Assembly (NCBI GenBank): GCA_002347985.1
Contig: DDYM01000061.1
Span: forward strand, 33,424-88,430
DNA from: Bacteroidetes bacterium UBA2234
GTDB lineage: Bacteria; Bacteroidota; Bacteroidia; NS11-12g; UBA955
Reading direction: 5' to 3'
DNA: 55,007 nt
Positions 1 through 10,208 of the stretch are shown in pieces. Within the stretch, counting starts at the first letter, position 1. Each line of letters opens with the position of its first letter. The position numbers were made by a program, and so were the translations under genes. Below the pieces are notes generated by a model. The model was not told the DNA's origin and searched no databases. It was given only the letters and a program-made list of their open reading frames with translations.

Positions 1-224
1 TAATTTATCCAAATCCAGCCAAGGATATTTTAAATGTTACTGTAAGTGAACCAGGTGATTTAATGTTGTATGATTTGAAAGGTCGTTTGGTTCGTGAATG
101 GAATATCACGGAAAAGGGAATCCATAAATTGTTGTTGGATGAGATTCCTAGCGGACAGATGTTTGTTCATTATAGAACAGTTAGTGGATTGAAATACAAT
201 GGATTGCCTATTTTGATTCAATAA
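1..224 (+). CDS. C-terminal fragment of a secreted protein with a T9SS type A sorting domain (5' end outside the window)
   Basis: The first complete codon is at base 3 and the frame runs 73 codons to a TAA at 222-224. The visible peptide begins IYPNPAKDILNV, the hallmark opening of the type A C-terminal sorting domain of type IX secretion cargo. The usual short beta-strand pattern follows: LMLYDLKGRLV, an alternating strand, then a final strand ending PILIQ. In this family the domain steers an exported protein through the T9SS outer-membrane channel and is then cleaved for surface attachment or release. The catalytic or adhesive part lies upstream of the window, so the protein's function cannot be given. 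A hairpin terminator follows at 271-300. The domain call is firm; the identity of the whole protein is unknown. Confidence 0.88.
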   Translation, partial: IYPNPAKDILNVTVSEPGDLMLYDLKGRLVREWNITEKGIHKLLLDEIPSGQMFVHYRTVSGLKYNGLPILIQ

Positions 225-270
225 ATTAAAAGTTTCATAATTTACATTATGTTAAATTGATAAGAATGAA

Positions 271-310
271 AGAAGGCCATCGTATTTACGGTGGCCTTCT
301 CTTTTATTGT
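271..310 (+). terminator. Intrinsic terminator, possibly bidirectional
   Basis: A stem of about 13 bp (271-283 pairing with 288-300, one G-U pair) with a 4-nt loop is followed by CTTTTATT. It lies between the T9SS protein (+) and the convergent TPR gene (-, ending at 360), so it could serve both. The T-rich tract is better on the + strand. Confidence 0.75.
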
Positions 311-359
311 ATTAACAAGTAACCAATGTTCTCTTTCACCCTGTTACTTTAATCCTGAA

Positions 360-1589
360 TTATTTTCCAGCAGCGTCTGCTTCCATGCTCTTCACCAACT
401 GACCGTATTTTTCTGCTCCGGCTGCATCGTTGATTTCCAAACATGCTGATTTTAAAGCTTTACAAATATTGATTTGATCCGCTGTTGAATAATCTACATT
501 GTCCAATGCTCGTTCAAGGTATTTTTTTGCATCAGTAAACAAATTGATCAATTCCTGCTCTACCAATTTGCGCTTCGCTCCTTGTGCAGCACTGCGTTTA
601 TCGTACAATTTGCGACTTTCGTATTTCATCAAAGCCAATCCTAAGTTGAAATTTGCGTCGTAATTAAACTCATCCAATTCGATGGCTTTTTTATAGTCAG
701 CAATGGCTAAATCGTACTTCTCTTGACTTTCGTACAAAAACGCCCTGGTATAATACAATCTGCTTGTTGGATCGATTCCGATTTGTTTGTCAACATCAGT
801 GAACAATTGCTTTTCTTTTCCGATGCTTACAAAGTGGTTAACAAGTACTTGGAACATGGCTCCATCGTTGTTCGACGTTACAAGAGCTTGGCGAATACAA
901 GCCTCCGCTTTTGCAGTATCTCCCATAGATAAATATGAGCGACCAAGCCCTTCTACCACGGCAGGAACTACATTTCCCTGATCCACTAATCCTTGTAGAA
1001 TCTTGATTTTGGTGTTTTTATCGCTATGTAACGATGCAACCTGAGCATAAGTTTCCATCAAGCTAGACTTGGTGATTTTGTTGTTTGCCAAGTTATTGGT
1101 CATCGATGTATCCAATTTGTCGTACAAAGCAATCAATTCTCCATAATACACGCACAATTGATCAAAATCCTTGGTGCCAAACAACGGTGTAGACTCATTG
1201 AATGCTGCAGCAAATGAATTGCCGGCCAAGCCAGTGGCAGTTTCCAAATCATCATCCTTCTTTGGCAAAGTGCTTTGGAAGAATTTGTTCATCGACATGG
1301 TTGCCTCCAGACCTGCTTTGTCGGTTAGACCTTTTAAAAGCTCATTCCCTTTCGCTCCTGCGATTCTTGAGTAAACATCCGCTCTAACCAAATACATTTT
1401 GGGCAATTCTGCAGTTTTGGGGTTTAGTTTCGCTTTGTCGATTTCCTCCTTTGCGATGACTAAATCTTCTACCGTGTTGCTCATTAATGCGTACTCCGCA
1501 GAGTTAACTGCTTTGGTCTGTGCTGTTGAGCATTGGGCAAATCCGAGGGTTAATGCCAACCCCAGGGCCGATTTCATTACTTTATTCAT
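360..1589 (-). CDS. Secreted TPR-repeat protein, overlapping the end of gyrA
   Basis: A 409-residue protein with an N-terminal signal peptide (hydrophobic residues about 8-20, then QCSTAQ). The Cys there is not in a good lipobox, so signal peptidase I cleavage is more likely than lipidation. TPR helices are clear at about residues 205-240 ([19 protein letters not shown]) and 275-320 ([20 protein letters not shown], then [10 protein letters not shown]). The N-terminal 200 residues are helical with no family I recognise. The ATG at 1589-1587 overlaps the last 8 nt of gyrA (ATGAATAA), so translation is probably coupled to gyrA and there is no room for a separate promoter. A periplasmic scaffold role is inferred from the TPRs and signal peptide; partners are unknown. 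Confidence 0.85.
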   Translation of the reverse strand: MNKVMKSALGLALTLGFAQCSTAQTKAVNSAEYALMSNTVEDLVIAKEEIDKAKLNPKTAELPKMYLVRADVYSRIAGAKGNELLKGLTDKAGLEATMSMNKFFQSTLPKKDDDLETATGLAGNSFAAAFNESTPLFGTKDFDQLCVYYGELIALYDKLDTSMTNNLANNKITKSSLMETYAQVASLHSDKNTKIKILQGLVDQGNVVPAVVEGLGRSYLSMGDTAKAEACIRQALVTSNNDGAMFQVLVNHFVSIGKEKQLFTDVDKQIGIDPTSRLYYTRAFLYESQEKYDLAIADYKKAIELDEFNYDANFNLGLALMKYESRKLYDKRSAAQGAKRKLVEQELINLFTDAKKYLERALDNVDYSTADQINICKALKSACLEINDAAGAEKYGQLVKSMEADAAGK

Positions 1590-4167
1590 TGGTGTCAGTT
1601 GTTTCTGCGTCGTTTTCAGTTGGAGTCTCCTCTACTGTGTTGTTTTCTTCAGATCCGCCAATTACCACGGGTGTTTCGCCTTCGATGAACTCAGTGTCTT
1701 CCTCTTCTTCCTCTTTGGGCGATTTGGCCAAGCCTGCGATGGAATCTGCACCTTTCAAGTTGATTAGTCGAACACCTTGCGTTGCTCTACCCATCACTCT
1801 CAATTTATCGATCGCCATTCTGATGGTCATACCACTCTTACAAATGATAATCAATCCATCTTCATCCGTTACCGACAAGATTCCAACTAGACTTCCTGTT
1901 TTTTCTGTGATTGAGATGGTTTTAACACCTTTTCCTCCCCTACCTGTAATGCGATAGTCTTCGAGGTCTGTGCGTTTTCCGTATCCTTTTTCACTTAAAA
2001 CCAGGATGGTAGCTTCACTCTTCCTTGGATTTACACAAACCATGCCAATCACTTCATCTTCGGCCGATTCAAGTGTAACGCCTCTTACACCCGCTGCTGT
2101 ACGTCCCATAGGTCTAACTTTGGCTTCAGGGAATCGGATCGCTTTTCCTTTTCGTTTCGCAATAATCACCTCGCTATCTCCATCGGTTAAGCAAGCTTGT
2201 AATAACTCGTCCCCATCTCTCACGGTAATCGCGTTGATACCATTGGTACGTGGGCGACTGTATGCTTCAAGCGATGTCTTTTTCACTACACCCATTTTGG
2301 TAACCATGATGATGAAAGTATTTTCCAAGTATTCTGGATCTTTCAAATTGATTACGTTGAGGTAGGCTTTGACTTTATCGTCGCTTGGTATACTAATCAA
2401 ATTCTGAATAGGACGACCTTTGGTTGCTTTCTGGCCCTCTGGAATTTCATATACCTTCAACCAGAAACATCTACCTTGCTCAGTGAATAACAACAAATAA
2501 TTGTGTGTTGATGCGATAAATAAGTGCTCAACGAAGTCGGCATCTCTATGCGCAACACCCCTCAAACCCTTGCCGCCTCTGTTTTGCTCTTTGTATTCAC
2601 TCAATAAGGTTCTCTTGATATAACCCATATGAGAAATGGTAATTACCACCTCATCGTTTGGAATCAAATCTTCGATATTGAATTCACCTGCACTAAACTC
2701 AATGTTGGTTCTTCTTGCATCACCATATTTCTCTTTCACCTCTGTAATTTCGGTTTTGATGATTTCCATTCGCAAATCTTCACTCGCCAAAACGCTTTCG
2801 TAGTACATGATTTCCTTCAATACTGCATTGTATTCCTCACGAATCTTGTCGATTTCCAGTCCTGTTAAACGCTGCAAACGCATTTCCAGGATCGCTTTGG
2901 ATTGAATTTCTGACAATCCGAAATTCGACATTAATCCTTCTTTTGCGGCATCAGGAGTGCGACTTTCACGAATTAATTTAATTACTGCATCGAGGTTATC
3001 TAGCGCAATAATCAAACCCTCCAAGATATGTATGCGTTTTCTCGCCTCGTCCAACAAATACTGAGTTCTACGCATCACTATTTCGTGTCTGTGATTCACG
3101 AAATGTCGGATCATGTCCTTCAGATTTAACATTTCTGGACGACCAGCAACCAAAGCAATGTTGTTTACGGAGAAACTGCTCTGCAATGGCGTGTATTTGT
3201 ATAACTGATTTAAGATTACGTTAGGAACCGCATCTCTTTTAAGTTCGAAAACTACGCGCATACCTTGACGTCCACTTTCATCGCGAACAGCCGATATACC
3301 ATCAATCAATTTTTCATTGATCAAATCAACGGCTTTTAGTATGATTTGAGTAGGCGTAACTTGATATGGAACCTCAGTGATGATGATCATTTCTTTTCCA
3401 GTAGAGGTCACTTCGATTTCTGCCTTACCGCGCATCACAATACGACCACGGCCGGTTTCGAAAGCATCTTTGATTCCCTCTACCCCGTAAATGGTACCCC
3501 CAGTTGGAAAATCTGGACCCTTTACGTGATTCATCAACTCACTAATTTCAATTTCTTTATTGTCGATGTAAGCGATAATACCATCGCAAACCTCTGTCAA
3601 ATTGTGGGGCGCCATATTCGTCGCCATACCCACCGCAATACCACTTGCTCCGTTCACCAAAAGGTTTGGGATTTTTGCGGGCATCACGGATGGTTCCTCT
3701 AAACTTTCGTCGAAGTTGGGTCTGAAATCAACCGTATTCTTATCGATGTCAACCATCATCTCCTCCGCGATCTTACGCAAGCGAGCCTCGGTGTAACGCA
3801 TCGCAGCCGGTGGATCTCCATCAATCGAACCGAAGTTACCCTGACCGTCTACAAAAGGATAACGCAAGCTCCAGTCCTGGGCCATACGAACCATAGTGTC
3901 GTATACAGAGCTATCACCATGTGGGTGATATTTACCCAATACTTCCCCAACGATACGCGCGGATTTCTTGTGCGCACGGTTTGAAGCAAGCCCCAATTCC
4001 GTCATTCCGTATAAAACCCTTCTGTGAACCGGTTTTAAACCATCTCTAACGTCTGGCAATGCCCTGGAAACAATCACCGACATCGAATAGTCGATGTAGG
4101 CTGTTTTCATTTCATCCTCAATGTTGATTGAGATAATTCTTTCTGTGTTTTCGTTTAGTTCATCCAT
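1582..4167 (-). CDS. gyrA: DNA gyrase subunit A
   Basis: This 861-residue protein is the breakage-reunion subunit of gyrase, which negatively supercoils DNA as an A2B2 complex with GyrB. The catalytic tyrosine is Y125 in [10 protein letters not shown]. The quinolone-resistance region reads [10 protein letters not shown], with Ser86 and Asp90 at the E. coli Ser83/Asp87 positions, so it looks drug-sensitive there. The GyrA box QNRGGKG (about residue 530) supports gyrase rather than topoisomerase IV ParC. The C-terminal beta-pinwheel is followed by an acidic tail of about 45 residues rich in E, D and T. gyrB is not in the window. The TPR gene starts inside the gyrA stop region. I found no convincing promoter box in the 165 bp upstream, which also carries the M16 terminator. 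Confidence 0.98.
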   Translation of the reverse strand: MDELNENTERIISINIEDEMKTAYIDYSMSVIVSRALPDVRDGLKPVHRRVLYGMTELGLASNRAHKKSARIVGEVLGKYHPHGDSSVYDTMVRMAQDWSLRYPFVDGQGNFGSIDGDPPAAMRYTEARLRKIAEEMMVDIDKNTVDFRPNFDESLEEPSVMPAKIPNLLVNGASGIAVGMATNMAPHNLTEVCDGIIAYIDNKEIEISELMNHVKGPDFPTGGTIYGVEGIKDAFETGRGRIVMRGKAEIEVTSTGKEMIIITEVPYQVTPTQIILKAVDLINEKLIDGISAVRDESGRQGMRVVFELKRDAVPNVILNQLYKYTPLQSSFSVNNIALVAGRPEMLNLKDMIRHFVNHRHEIVMRRTQYLLDEARKRIHILEGLIIALDNLDAVIKLIRESRTPDAAKEGLMSNFGLSEIQSKAILEMRLQRLTGLEIDKIREEYNAVLKEIMYYESVLASEDLRMEIIKTEITEVKEKYGDARRTNIEFSAGEFNIEDLIPNDEVVITISHMGYIKRTLLSEYKEQNRGGKGLRGVAHRDADFVEHLFIASTHNYLLLFTEQGRCFWLKVYEIPEGQKATKGRPIQNLISIPSDDKVKAYLNVINLKDPEYLENTFIIMVTKMGVVKKTSLEAYSRPRTNGINAITVRDGDELLQACLTDGDSEVIIAKRKGKAIRFPEAKVRPMGRTAAGVRGVTLESAEDEVIGMVCVNPRKSEATILVLSEKGYGKRTDLEDYRITGRGGKGVKTISITEKTGSLVGILSVTDEDGLIIICKSGMTIRMAIDKLRVMGRATQGVRLINLKGADSIAGLAKSPKEEEEEDTEFIEGETPVVIGGSEENNTVEETPTENDAETTDTNE

Positions 4168-4270
4168 GAAAATAGTCGATTATACAAATAACGCCGAAAA
4201 CGGGGTTGGTTGGTTGAATTTATTGGGGATGTTGCCCACAAATTTTATACATTTTGATGGGGCGAGAGGC

Positions 4271-4314
4271 ATAAAAAACAAAAGAGGAAAGGTTGCCCTT
4301 TCCTCTTTTGTTTT
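4271..4314 (-). terminator. Strong intrinsic terminator of the M16 protease gene
   Basis: A perfect 18-bp inverted repeat (4275-4292 and 4297-4314) has a 4-nt loop and, read on the - strand, ends in an uninterrupted U-run. It sits 19 bp after the M16 stop and isolates that gene from the gyrA promoter region. Confidence 0.9.
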
Positions 4315-4332
4315 AAGGTGATTCGGAACGAC

Positions 4333-7278
4333 TTATTTGCGCAAGTCGGCCGGTGGATTGTATTGTGTTTTCTTGCGAGGCAAAGAGGTAGTGCCGGGCT
4401 TCATGTATTTGATTTTTCCCGCACCCGTTGGCTCTAACATTTGGATTTTACCCATTCCCAAAGCATCCAATTTGGGTTGCAAATCGATTATGTCACCAGC
4501 AACAACAACCGTCAAATTATCTAAATTCAACTCCTCTTTTGCCAAGGTGTTGATTTGCTCTTTTGTAATGGATTGCAAAACCTTCAACTGCTGATCTGCG
4601 TAGTCCATTGGCAAATTGCGATTAGCCATTTGAAGAATATAACCCGCCTTCTGACCAATCGATTCGTATTCCAATGATTCGCTGGCTATTAACGCAGATT
4701 TGGTGAAATTAAATTCTTCATCTGTGATACCACCATTCTTGTATCGAATCAATTCATCTACGATCTCAACAATGGCACTGTCAGTGGCTCTCGCTTTCAC
4801 TCCTGCGCTAATTGTATAAGTACCTGGCAAATCTTTGAATGCGGGGGAATATCCACCACGAATACCATAGGTCCAAGCCTTGTCCTCGCGAATGTTCAAG
4901 TTCAAACGTGAGTTAAAGTTGCCAGCCAATGCAAAATTCATAATGTTGTTTTGGAAGAACTTCCCTGCATAGTCGTATGGCTGACTCTTGAAGCCCAAGA
5001 AAATATCGCTTTGTTCAGCATCATTGTATTTTACACCAAAGATCTGAGGGGTTGCCATTTTTACCGCAGGCGCTGGCTTATTGACAACTACATTTTTCTT
5101 CTGCCAGTTGTTCAAAAAGGCGAATTTGGTGTAAATCTCTGCAGCGGTTACAGGCCCTACAACCACCATTTTGGTTAAATTGGGGACATAGTTTGCCGCA
5201 TAAAATGATTTACAATTCTCGATGCTAACTTTATCGTAATCGTCAGACAATAAAGCCGTACCCAAGGCATTGTCGCCATTCATCAAACGACGGTATGCGT
5301 TACTTGCGCCAGTACCTCGGTTTGTCAAGCTCGACTTCGCTCCTTCTTTTACTTGCTTTTTGGCCTTTTTGAATTCTGATTCATCCCAACGGGGTTTGAA
5401 CATCATTTCTTGTAGCAAGGCGATGGCAGCATCCAATTTGTCTTTTTCGCAACTTAGGGTAATGCTTGTGCCGGTTGATCCTGCGCCAAAACCAATATTA
5501 ACACCCAACTTTTCGAATTCTTTCTCCAATTCTTCAGGTGTTTTGGTTTGGGTACCGGTGTTCATTGCCGAAGCAGTCATTTCTGCAGTACCAGCTGGAA
5601 ATATTTTACCGTCTTCCAACAAGCGTCCGCCTTCTATGTTCATTTGAACAATCACACGAGGGGTCTCATCAAAATATGTCGACCAAATCTCTAGTCCATT
5701 ATCCAATACTTTTTTGTCGACTTTTGGAGATTTTGCAGATGTGATTTCTTTGGGTTGTGGGCGTACACTGCGATCAAAATTGTCTTTCACAGGTCGTGGC
5801 TGTAATCCTTTGTATTCCGCATCGGCCAAAGCACTGGTAAATCCAGCATTGGGGTTTACACTTTGGTATTTGGGTTTCTCCTCCCCTTCGGCAACCTGAC
5901 TCGGAGTGATGATTACGGTTGAAGAGAATTTGTTTTTCAAATACATGTTGTAAACACGCATGATATCGGCTTTTGTCAAGTTTCTGTAACGATTTGCATC
6001 ATCTTCAAGGTTGTAACTTGATCCATCAGCATTTTTTGCATCCAAATACCAGAACGAACTCAAATAATTGGCTTTGGTACTTACATCTTCCAATCCGCTT
6101 GAATAGTTACTCAGAATATTTGTTTTTGCACGCTCTAAATCTTCGTCGGAGAATCCAACAATACCAAATGAATCAATGGCACTCTTCATCATTTTCTGAA
6201 GTCTTGGAACGTCTGAATATGGATAACCTACAACGGTAAACGAAATCTCCCCTGCCAATTCATGGTTGATGCTGCTTAGAGGATTGTTACTTGCATTGGC
6301 TTGTAATGCCCATTCTGCATCTACAAACTTCTTATACAAAGTTGAACTGCGGGTTCCACCCATCAAATAGGTCAACACGTCCAAAGCGGCTTCATCCGCA
6401 TGACCAACAGGAACACCCACAAATGTTGAGTATATCAAAGGCACATAAGCATTGGCGTCTGGGTAGGTTGCTACTTTGTTTTCAGTCAACTTCACTTTAG
6501 GAACCGCCTGCTTTTTTACTTCTGGACCTCTTTGAATTCCGCCAAAGTACTTATCCACCCAAGCCACAACTTCTGATGTATTTACATCGCCACTCACAAT
6601 TACACAAGCATTGTTTGGAGAGTACCAGCGCAAGAAGAAATTCTTTAAATCGTTGCTGTCTGCGCGGTCCAAATCGTCAACGAATCCAATGGTAGACCAG
6701 CTATATGGATGCTCTTTGGGGTATAATTCTTGGTCTTTTACCTCCATCAAGAAACCATACGGTGCATCGTATCTTTCATCTTTTTCGTTTTTTACGGTGC
6801 TTCGCTGGATTTCGAATTTCTTATTTGTAAATGCTTCCAAGAAAAAGCCCATACGATCGGCTTCCATCCACAACGCGGTTTCAGTAAAGTTGCTTGGGAA
6901 AGTTTCAATATAAACTGTCCGGTCACGGGTTGTGTTGCCATTCACATCACCACCATAATTCTTGATGATTTTAAAATGTTCCTCGTCTGCAATGTGCTTA
7001 GAGCCTTGGAATAACATATGCTCAAAAAAGTGTGCAAATCCAGATTTTCCGCGGGTTTCTCTCGCTGATCCCACGTGATAAGTTACATTCAAGTGTGTTA
7101 CTGGATCACTGTGATCCTCACTGACAATCAGTGTTAATCCATTTGGATATTGGAATTTCTGATACGGAACGATCAGTTTCCCTGGTTTGGCTTCCACTTT
7201 TTCGATAAGTGTTGCTTGTGCTTGTGCGAAAGTGATAATTGACCCAATCGACAAGCATAGAACGAACAGTTTTTTCAT
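4333..7278 (-). CDS. Periplasmic M16 (pitrilysin-type) zinc metalloprotease, two-domain fusion
   Basis: A 981-residue protein with a signal peptide (residues 1-21, ending FAQAQA) and two tandem M16 halves. The N-terminal half carries the inverted zinc motif HFFEH at residues 83-87 (H83 and H87 zinc ligands, E86 catalytic). The third ligand is probably a Glu in the NEKDERYD region about 75-80 residues later. The second half (from about residue 515, KVDKKVLDNGLEIW) keeps the fold but lacks HxxEH, the usual active/inactive pairing that closes into a peptide chamber. Such enzymes degrade short or unfolded peptides; the substrate is unknown. A variant promoter box (TAACTTCG) lies 8 nt before the ATG, and a strong terminator follows, so it is probably a single-gene unit. 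Confidence 0.94.
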   Translation of the reverse strand: MKKLFVLCLSIGSIITFAQAQATLIEKVEAKPGKLIVPYQKFQYPNGLTLIVSEDHSDPVTHLNVTYHVGSARETRGKSGFAHFFEHMLFQGSKHIADEEHFKIIKNYGGDVNGNTTRDRTVYIETFPSNFTETALWMEADRMGFFLEAFTNKKFEIQRSTVKNEKDERYDAPYGFLMEVKDQELYPKEHPYSWSTIGFVDDLDRADSNDLKNFFLRWYSPNNACVIVSGDVNTSEVVAWVDKYFGGIQRGPEVKKQAVPKVKLTENKVATYPDANAYVPLIYSTFVGVPVGHADEAALDVLTYLMGGTRSSTLYKKFVDAEWALQANASNNPLSSINHELAGEISFTVVGYPYSDVPRLQKMMKSAIDSFGIVGFSDEDLERAKTNILSNYSSGLEDVSTKANYLSSFWYLDAKNADGSSYNLEDDANRYRNLTKADIMRVYNMYLKNKFSSTVIITPSQVAEGEEKPKYQSVNPNAGFTSALADAEYKGLQPRPVKDNFDRSVRPQPKEITSAKSPKVDKKVLDNGLEIWSTYFDETPRVIVQMNIEGGRLLEDGKIFPAGTAEMTASAMNTGTQTKTPEELEKEFEKLGVNIGFGAGSTGTSITLSCEKDKLDAAIALLQEMMFKPRWDESEFKKAKKQVKEGAKSSLTNRGTGASNAYRRLMNGDNALGTALLSDDYDKVSIENCKSFYAANYVPNLTKMVVVGPVTAAEIYTKFAFLNNWQKKNVVVNKPAPAVKMATPQIFGVKYNDAEQSDIFLGFKSQPYDYAGKFFQNNIMNFALAGNFNSRLNLNIREDKAWTYGIRGGYSPAFKDLPGTYTISAGVKARATDSAIVEIVDELIRYKNGGITDEEFNFTKSALIASESLEYESIGQKAGYILQMANRNLPMDYADQQLKVLQSITKEQINTLAKEELNLDNLTVVVAGDIIDLQPKLDALGMGKIQMLEPTGAGKIKYMKPGTTSLPRKKTQYNPPADLRK

Positions 7279-7286
7279 AAGTGCTA

Positions 7287-7294
7287 CGAAGTTA
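7287..7294 (-). promoter_or_regulatory. Possible -7 box for the M16 gene
   Basis: TAACTTCG differs by one base from the TAnnTTTG consensus and sits 8 nt before the ATG at 7278. No clear TTG -33 element is present. Confidence 0.4.
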
Positions 7295-7304
7295 ACAAAT
7301 AAAT

Positions 7305-7328
7305 AAAAGTTGCCGATGTCTTGTCGGC
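7305..7328 (-). terminator. Weak hairpin after uvrA
   Basis: On the - strand a 5-bp GCCGA/TCGGC stem (7312-7316 with 7324-7328) with a 7-nt loop is followed by AACTTTTATTTATTT. The stem is short, so termination here is only a possibility. Confidence 0.35.
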
Positions 7329-7378
7329 TAATGTGGATTTTTATTAGATAAATAATTTCTCGAAAAACCTTACTGCGG

Positions 7379-10186
7379 TTATTTCAATTTATCGATCAGA
7401 TAGGGAGCTGTAATGCTCTCTTTTGCCAAGTGAATATCCTCTGGAACACCCTGAAAAACAAGATTTCCGCCGGCATTTCCCGCTTCTGGACCCAAATCAA
7501 TGATCCAATCAGCACATTTGATGACGTCCATATTGTGTTCGATACAAATCACCGTATTTCCTTGGGCGATTAATGCTTGGAATGAGGCCATCAATTTCTT
7601 TATATCGTGAAAGTGCAGTCCAGTTGTGGGCTCGTCGAAAATGAATAATGTGCCACCGTCTTTGTTTGGGTTAGATTTACTTAGGAAAAATGCCAATTTC
7701 ACACGCTGTGCTTCTCCTCCACTCAATGTATTTGAACCCTGACCCAGTTTCACATAACCCAATCCTACATCTTGTAATGGCTTGAGTCGATCTCTGATGT
7801 TCTTCAAATCATCAAAGAAAATCATCGCCTCATCAACGGTCATTTCGAGTACATCAAAAATGTTCTTGCCGTTATACTCTACTTCCAATACTTCTTTCTT
7901 ATATCGTTTTCCAGCGCATGCCTCACATTCCAACTTGATATCAGCCATGAACTGCATTTCGATCACTGTTTCGCCTTCGCCTTGACAATTATCGCATCGC
8001 CCTCCGTCTACATTGAAAGAAAAGTGCGACGGTTTAAATCCATTGAATTTGGACGTAGGGGTATTTGCAAACAAATCTCTAATTTCATCAAAGGCTTTGA
8101 CGTAGGTAACAGGATTGCTGCGACTGCTTTTGCCAATGGGATTTTGATCAACCATTTCAATGGCTTTGATCAACGAAATCGCCCCGGATAGTTTTTTGTG
8201 TTTGCCTGGTTTTATTGTACTAAACTGACCCAATTCTCTGCTTAACGCAGGGAATAGTACTTGTTTGATCAATGTGGTTTTTCCCGACCCCGAAACACCT
8301 GTAACTGCAGTAAGCGATTCCAATGGGAATTTTGCAGTTACATTTTTAAGATTATTGGCTGTAGCTTCCTCAATTTCAATGAAATGGGGCGTTTTACGCC
8401 TGGTTTTTGGCACAGCGATTTCCTCAGTATGATTTAAATATTTAGAGGTCAAACTGCTATCACAATCACTTAATCCTTCAAAGGTCCCTTGATAAAGCAG
8501 TTTTCCACCATGGGTTCCAGCGAGCGGTCCAATATCAATCAGGTTTTCCGCACTTCGCATAATCTCTTCGTCGTGCTCAACAACAATCACAGTATTCCCC
8601 TCTTTCTGCAGTGCTTTTAAAACAGTGATTAGTCTTTCAGTATCTCTTGAATGCAATCCAATACTAGGTTCATCGAGAATATACATTGAGCCCGTCAAGT
8701 TGCTGCCCAAGGAAGTTGCTAGATTGATGCGCTGACTTTCTCCACCACTTAATGTATTACTCAATCGATTTAACGATAAATAACCTAGACCCACATCGCT
8801 CAAGAATTGAAGTCGATTTTGAATCTCTTCAATAATTCGATACGCAATTGACTGGTCTGTTTCACTCAAAGCCAAATGGTTAAAATAATCCAAGGCTTTG
8901 TCGACTTCCATCAACAGAAGTTCTTGTATACTCAAGAGCTGTGGATGATTTTGACCTTCGTGAGTAGAAATGATTTTTACATAGGCGGCCTCTTTGCGGA
9001 GTCGTGTCCCCAAACAATCAGGGCAGGTGGTTTTTCCGCGATATCTAGCAGCGAGGACACGATATTGAATTTTGTATGATTTCTCTTCGATATACTTGAA
9101 GAAATCGAATATTCCAGGTAGGGTTTTATTCCCGTTCCAAAGGAGTTGGGTTTGTTCCTCATTTAGGTCTCGAATCGCCCTATGAATGGGAAAATCCACT
9201 TTATTGGCCAAACGAATAAAATCATTTCTCCACTCTCCCATGACTTCTCCTTTCCATGGCGCAACGGCACCTTCGAAAACGCTTAAAGAGGTATCGGGAA
9301 TAATCAAATCGGTATCTAATCCCAACACAGAACCAAAACCTTCACAGGTTCTACAAGCGCCGTGGGGATTGTTGAAACTCAGAAAATCTCTGGTGGGCAA
9401 TTCAAATTTGATTCCATCCAATTCAAATCGATTGTTGAATTCAACCTTTTCTTTTTTGTCTGTAAAGTAAATGCTACAATTTCCCTCACCTTCCCAGAAA
9501 GCGGTCTCGCAAGCATCGAACAATCTCGATTGAAACTCTTCGTCCTCTCGCTGTATTGTGAGTCGATCTACGATGATGTAAATCTCTGTGTCAACCGAAA
9601 CAACATCGTCGATTAAAGATTGCACCGAAACGGTTTCGTTATTAATCCAAACGCGACTGTATCCTTTTTGTATCAGTAAATCCCAATCGGAATGGCCATA
9701 CTGTTTTTTTGATTGAGGGGCAAGAATGAGAACTCTTTCACCGTCTTCTCGTTGTAGGCAATAATGATACACATCCTCAGATGACTCACGCTTTACTTCT
9801 CTTCCAGATAATGGAGAGATTGTATGACCAGCCCGGCTGTATAGCAGCTTAATATAATCGTAAATTTCCGTTGAAGTTGCGACTGTACTTCTCGGGTTAC
9901 GCGTATTGACTTTTTGTTCGATTGCAACGGCAGGACATAACCCTTGAATATCATCAACCAAGGGCTTTTTCATTCGGCCGAGAAACTGTCTGGCATAACT
10001 ACTCAAACTTTCTACATAACGACGTTGACCTTCGGCGAAGAGGGTTTCAAAAACCAAGCTCGACTTTCCACTTCCGGATACGCCAGTGACCACGGTGAAA
10101 GACCCATGATCAATTTCTACATTTACATGTTGAAGATTATGCTGTTGCGCATTAATAATTTTAATTTTCTTTTCTATCGAAGACAC
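7379..10186 (-). CDS. uvrA: Excinuclease ABC subunit A (UvrA), with a degenerate first zinc module
   Basis: This 935-residue protein is the damage-recognition ATPase of nucleotide excision repair, which loads UvrB on lesions. Two ABC modules are present: Walker A GVSGSGKSS at residues 35-43 and GVSGSGKTT in the C-terminal half, signatures LSGGESQR and LSGGEAQR, and Walker B segments ending DEPSIGLH and DEPTTGLH. The UvrB-binding insertion (about residues 125-250) is present, unlike Deinococcus UvrA2. The C-terminal zinc module is complete (C731, C734, C754, C757). The N-terminal one has only its second pair (C278, C281): the E. coli CPxC pair is replaced by LDGI near 256-259. Bacteroidota commonly carry more than one UvrA, so this may be a paralogue. 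It starts 22 nt after the DUF4249 gene and may be co-transcribed. Confidence 0.95.
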   Translation of the reverse strand: MSSIEKKIKIINAQQHNLQHVNVEIDHGSFTVVTGVSGSGKSSLVFETLFAEGQRRYVESLSSYARQFLGRMKKPLVDDIQGLCPAVAIEQKVNTRNPRSTVATSTEIYDYIKLLYSRAGHTISPLSGREVKRESSEDVYHYCLQREDGERVLILAPQSKKQYGHSDWDLLIQKGYSRVWINNETVSVQSLIDDVVSVDTEIYIIVDRLTIQREDEEFQSRLFDACETAFWEGEGNCSIYFTDKKEKVEFNNRFELDGIKFELPTRDFLSFNNPHGACRTCEGFGSVLGLDTDLIIPDTSLSVFEGAVAPWKGEVMGEWRNDFIRLANKVDFPIHRAIRDLNEEQTQLLWNGNKTLPGIFDFFKYIEEKSYKIQYRVLAARYRGKTTCPDCLGTRLRKEAAYVKIISTHEGQNHPQLLSIQELLLMEVDKALDYFNHLALSETDQSIAYRIIEEIQNRLQFLSDVGLGYLSLNRLSNTLSGGESQRINLATSLGSNLTGSMYILDEPSIGLHSRDTERLITVLKALQKEGNTVIVVEHDEEIMRSAENLIDIGPLAGTHGGKLLYQGTFEGLSDCDSSLTSKYLNHTEEIAVPKTRRKTPHFIEIEEATANNLKNVTAKFPLESLTAVTGVSGSGKTTLIKQVLFPALSRELGQFSTIKPGKHKKLSGAISLIKAIEMVDQNPIGKSSRSNPVTYVKAFDEIRDLFANTPTSKFNGFKPSHFSFNVDGGRCDNCQGEGETVIEMQFMADIKLECEACAGKRYKKEVLEVEYNGKNIFDVLEMTVDEAMIFFDDLKNIRDRLKPLQDVGLGYVKLGQGSNTLSGGEAQRVKLAFFLSKSNPNKDGGTLFIFDEPTTGLHFHDIKKLMASFQALIAQGNTVICIEHNMDVIKCADWIIDLGPEAGNAGGNLVFQGVPEDIHLAKESITAPYLIDKLK

Positions 10187-10208
10187 AGTTGGGGAATGCT
10201 AAGGGAAA

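Noticed and set aside
1399..1957. Overlapping + strand open frames of 122 and 145 codons
   Set aside because: They are antisense to gyrA and the TPR gene, have no family resemblance, and look like composition-driven shadows.
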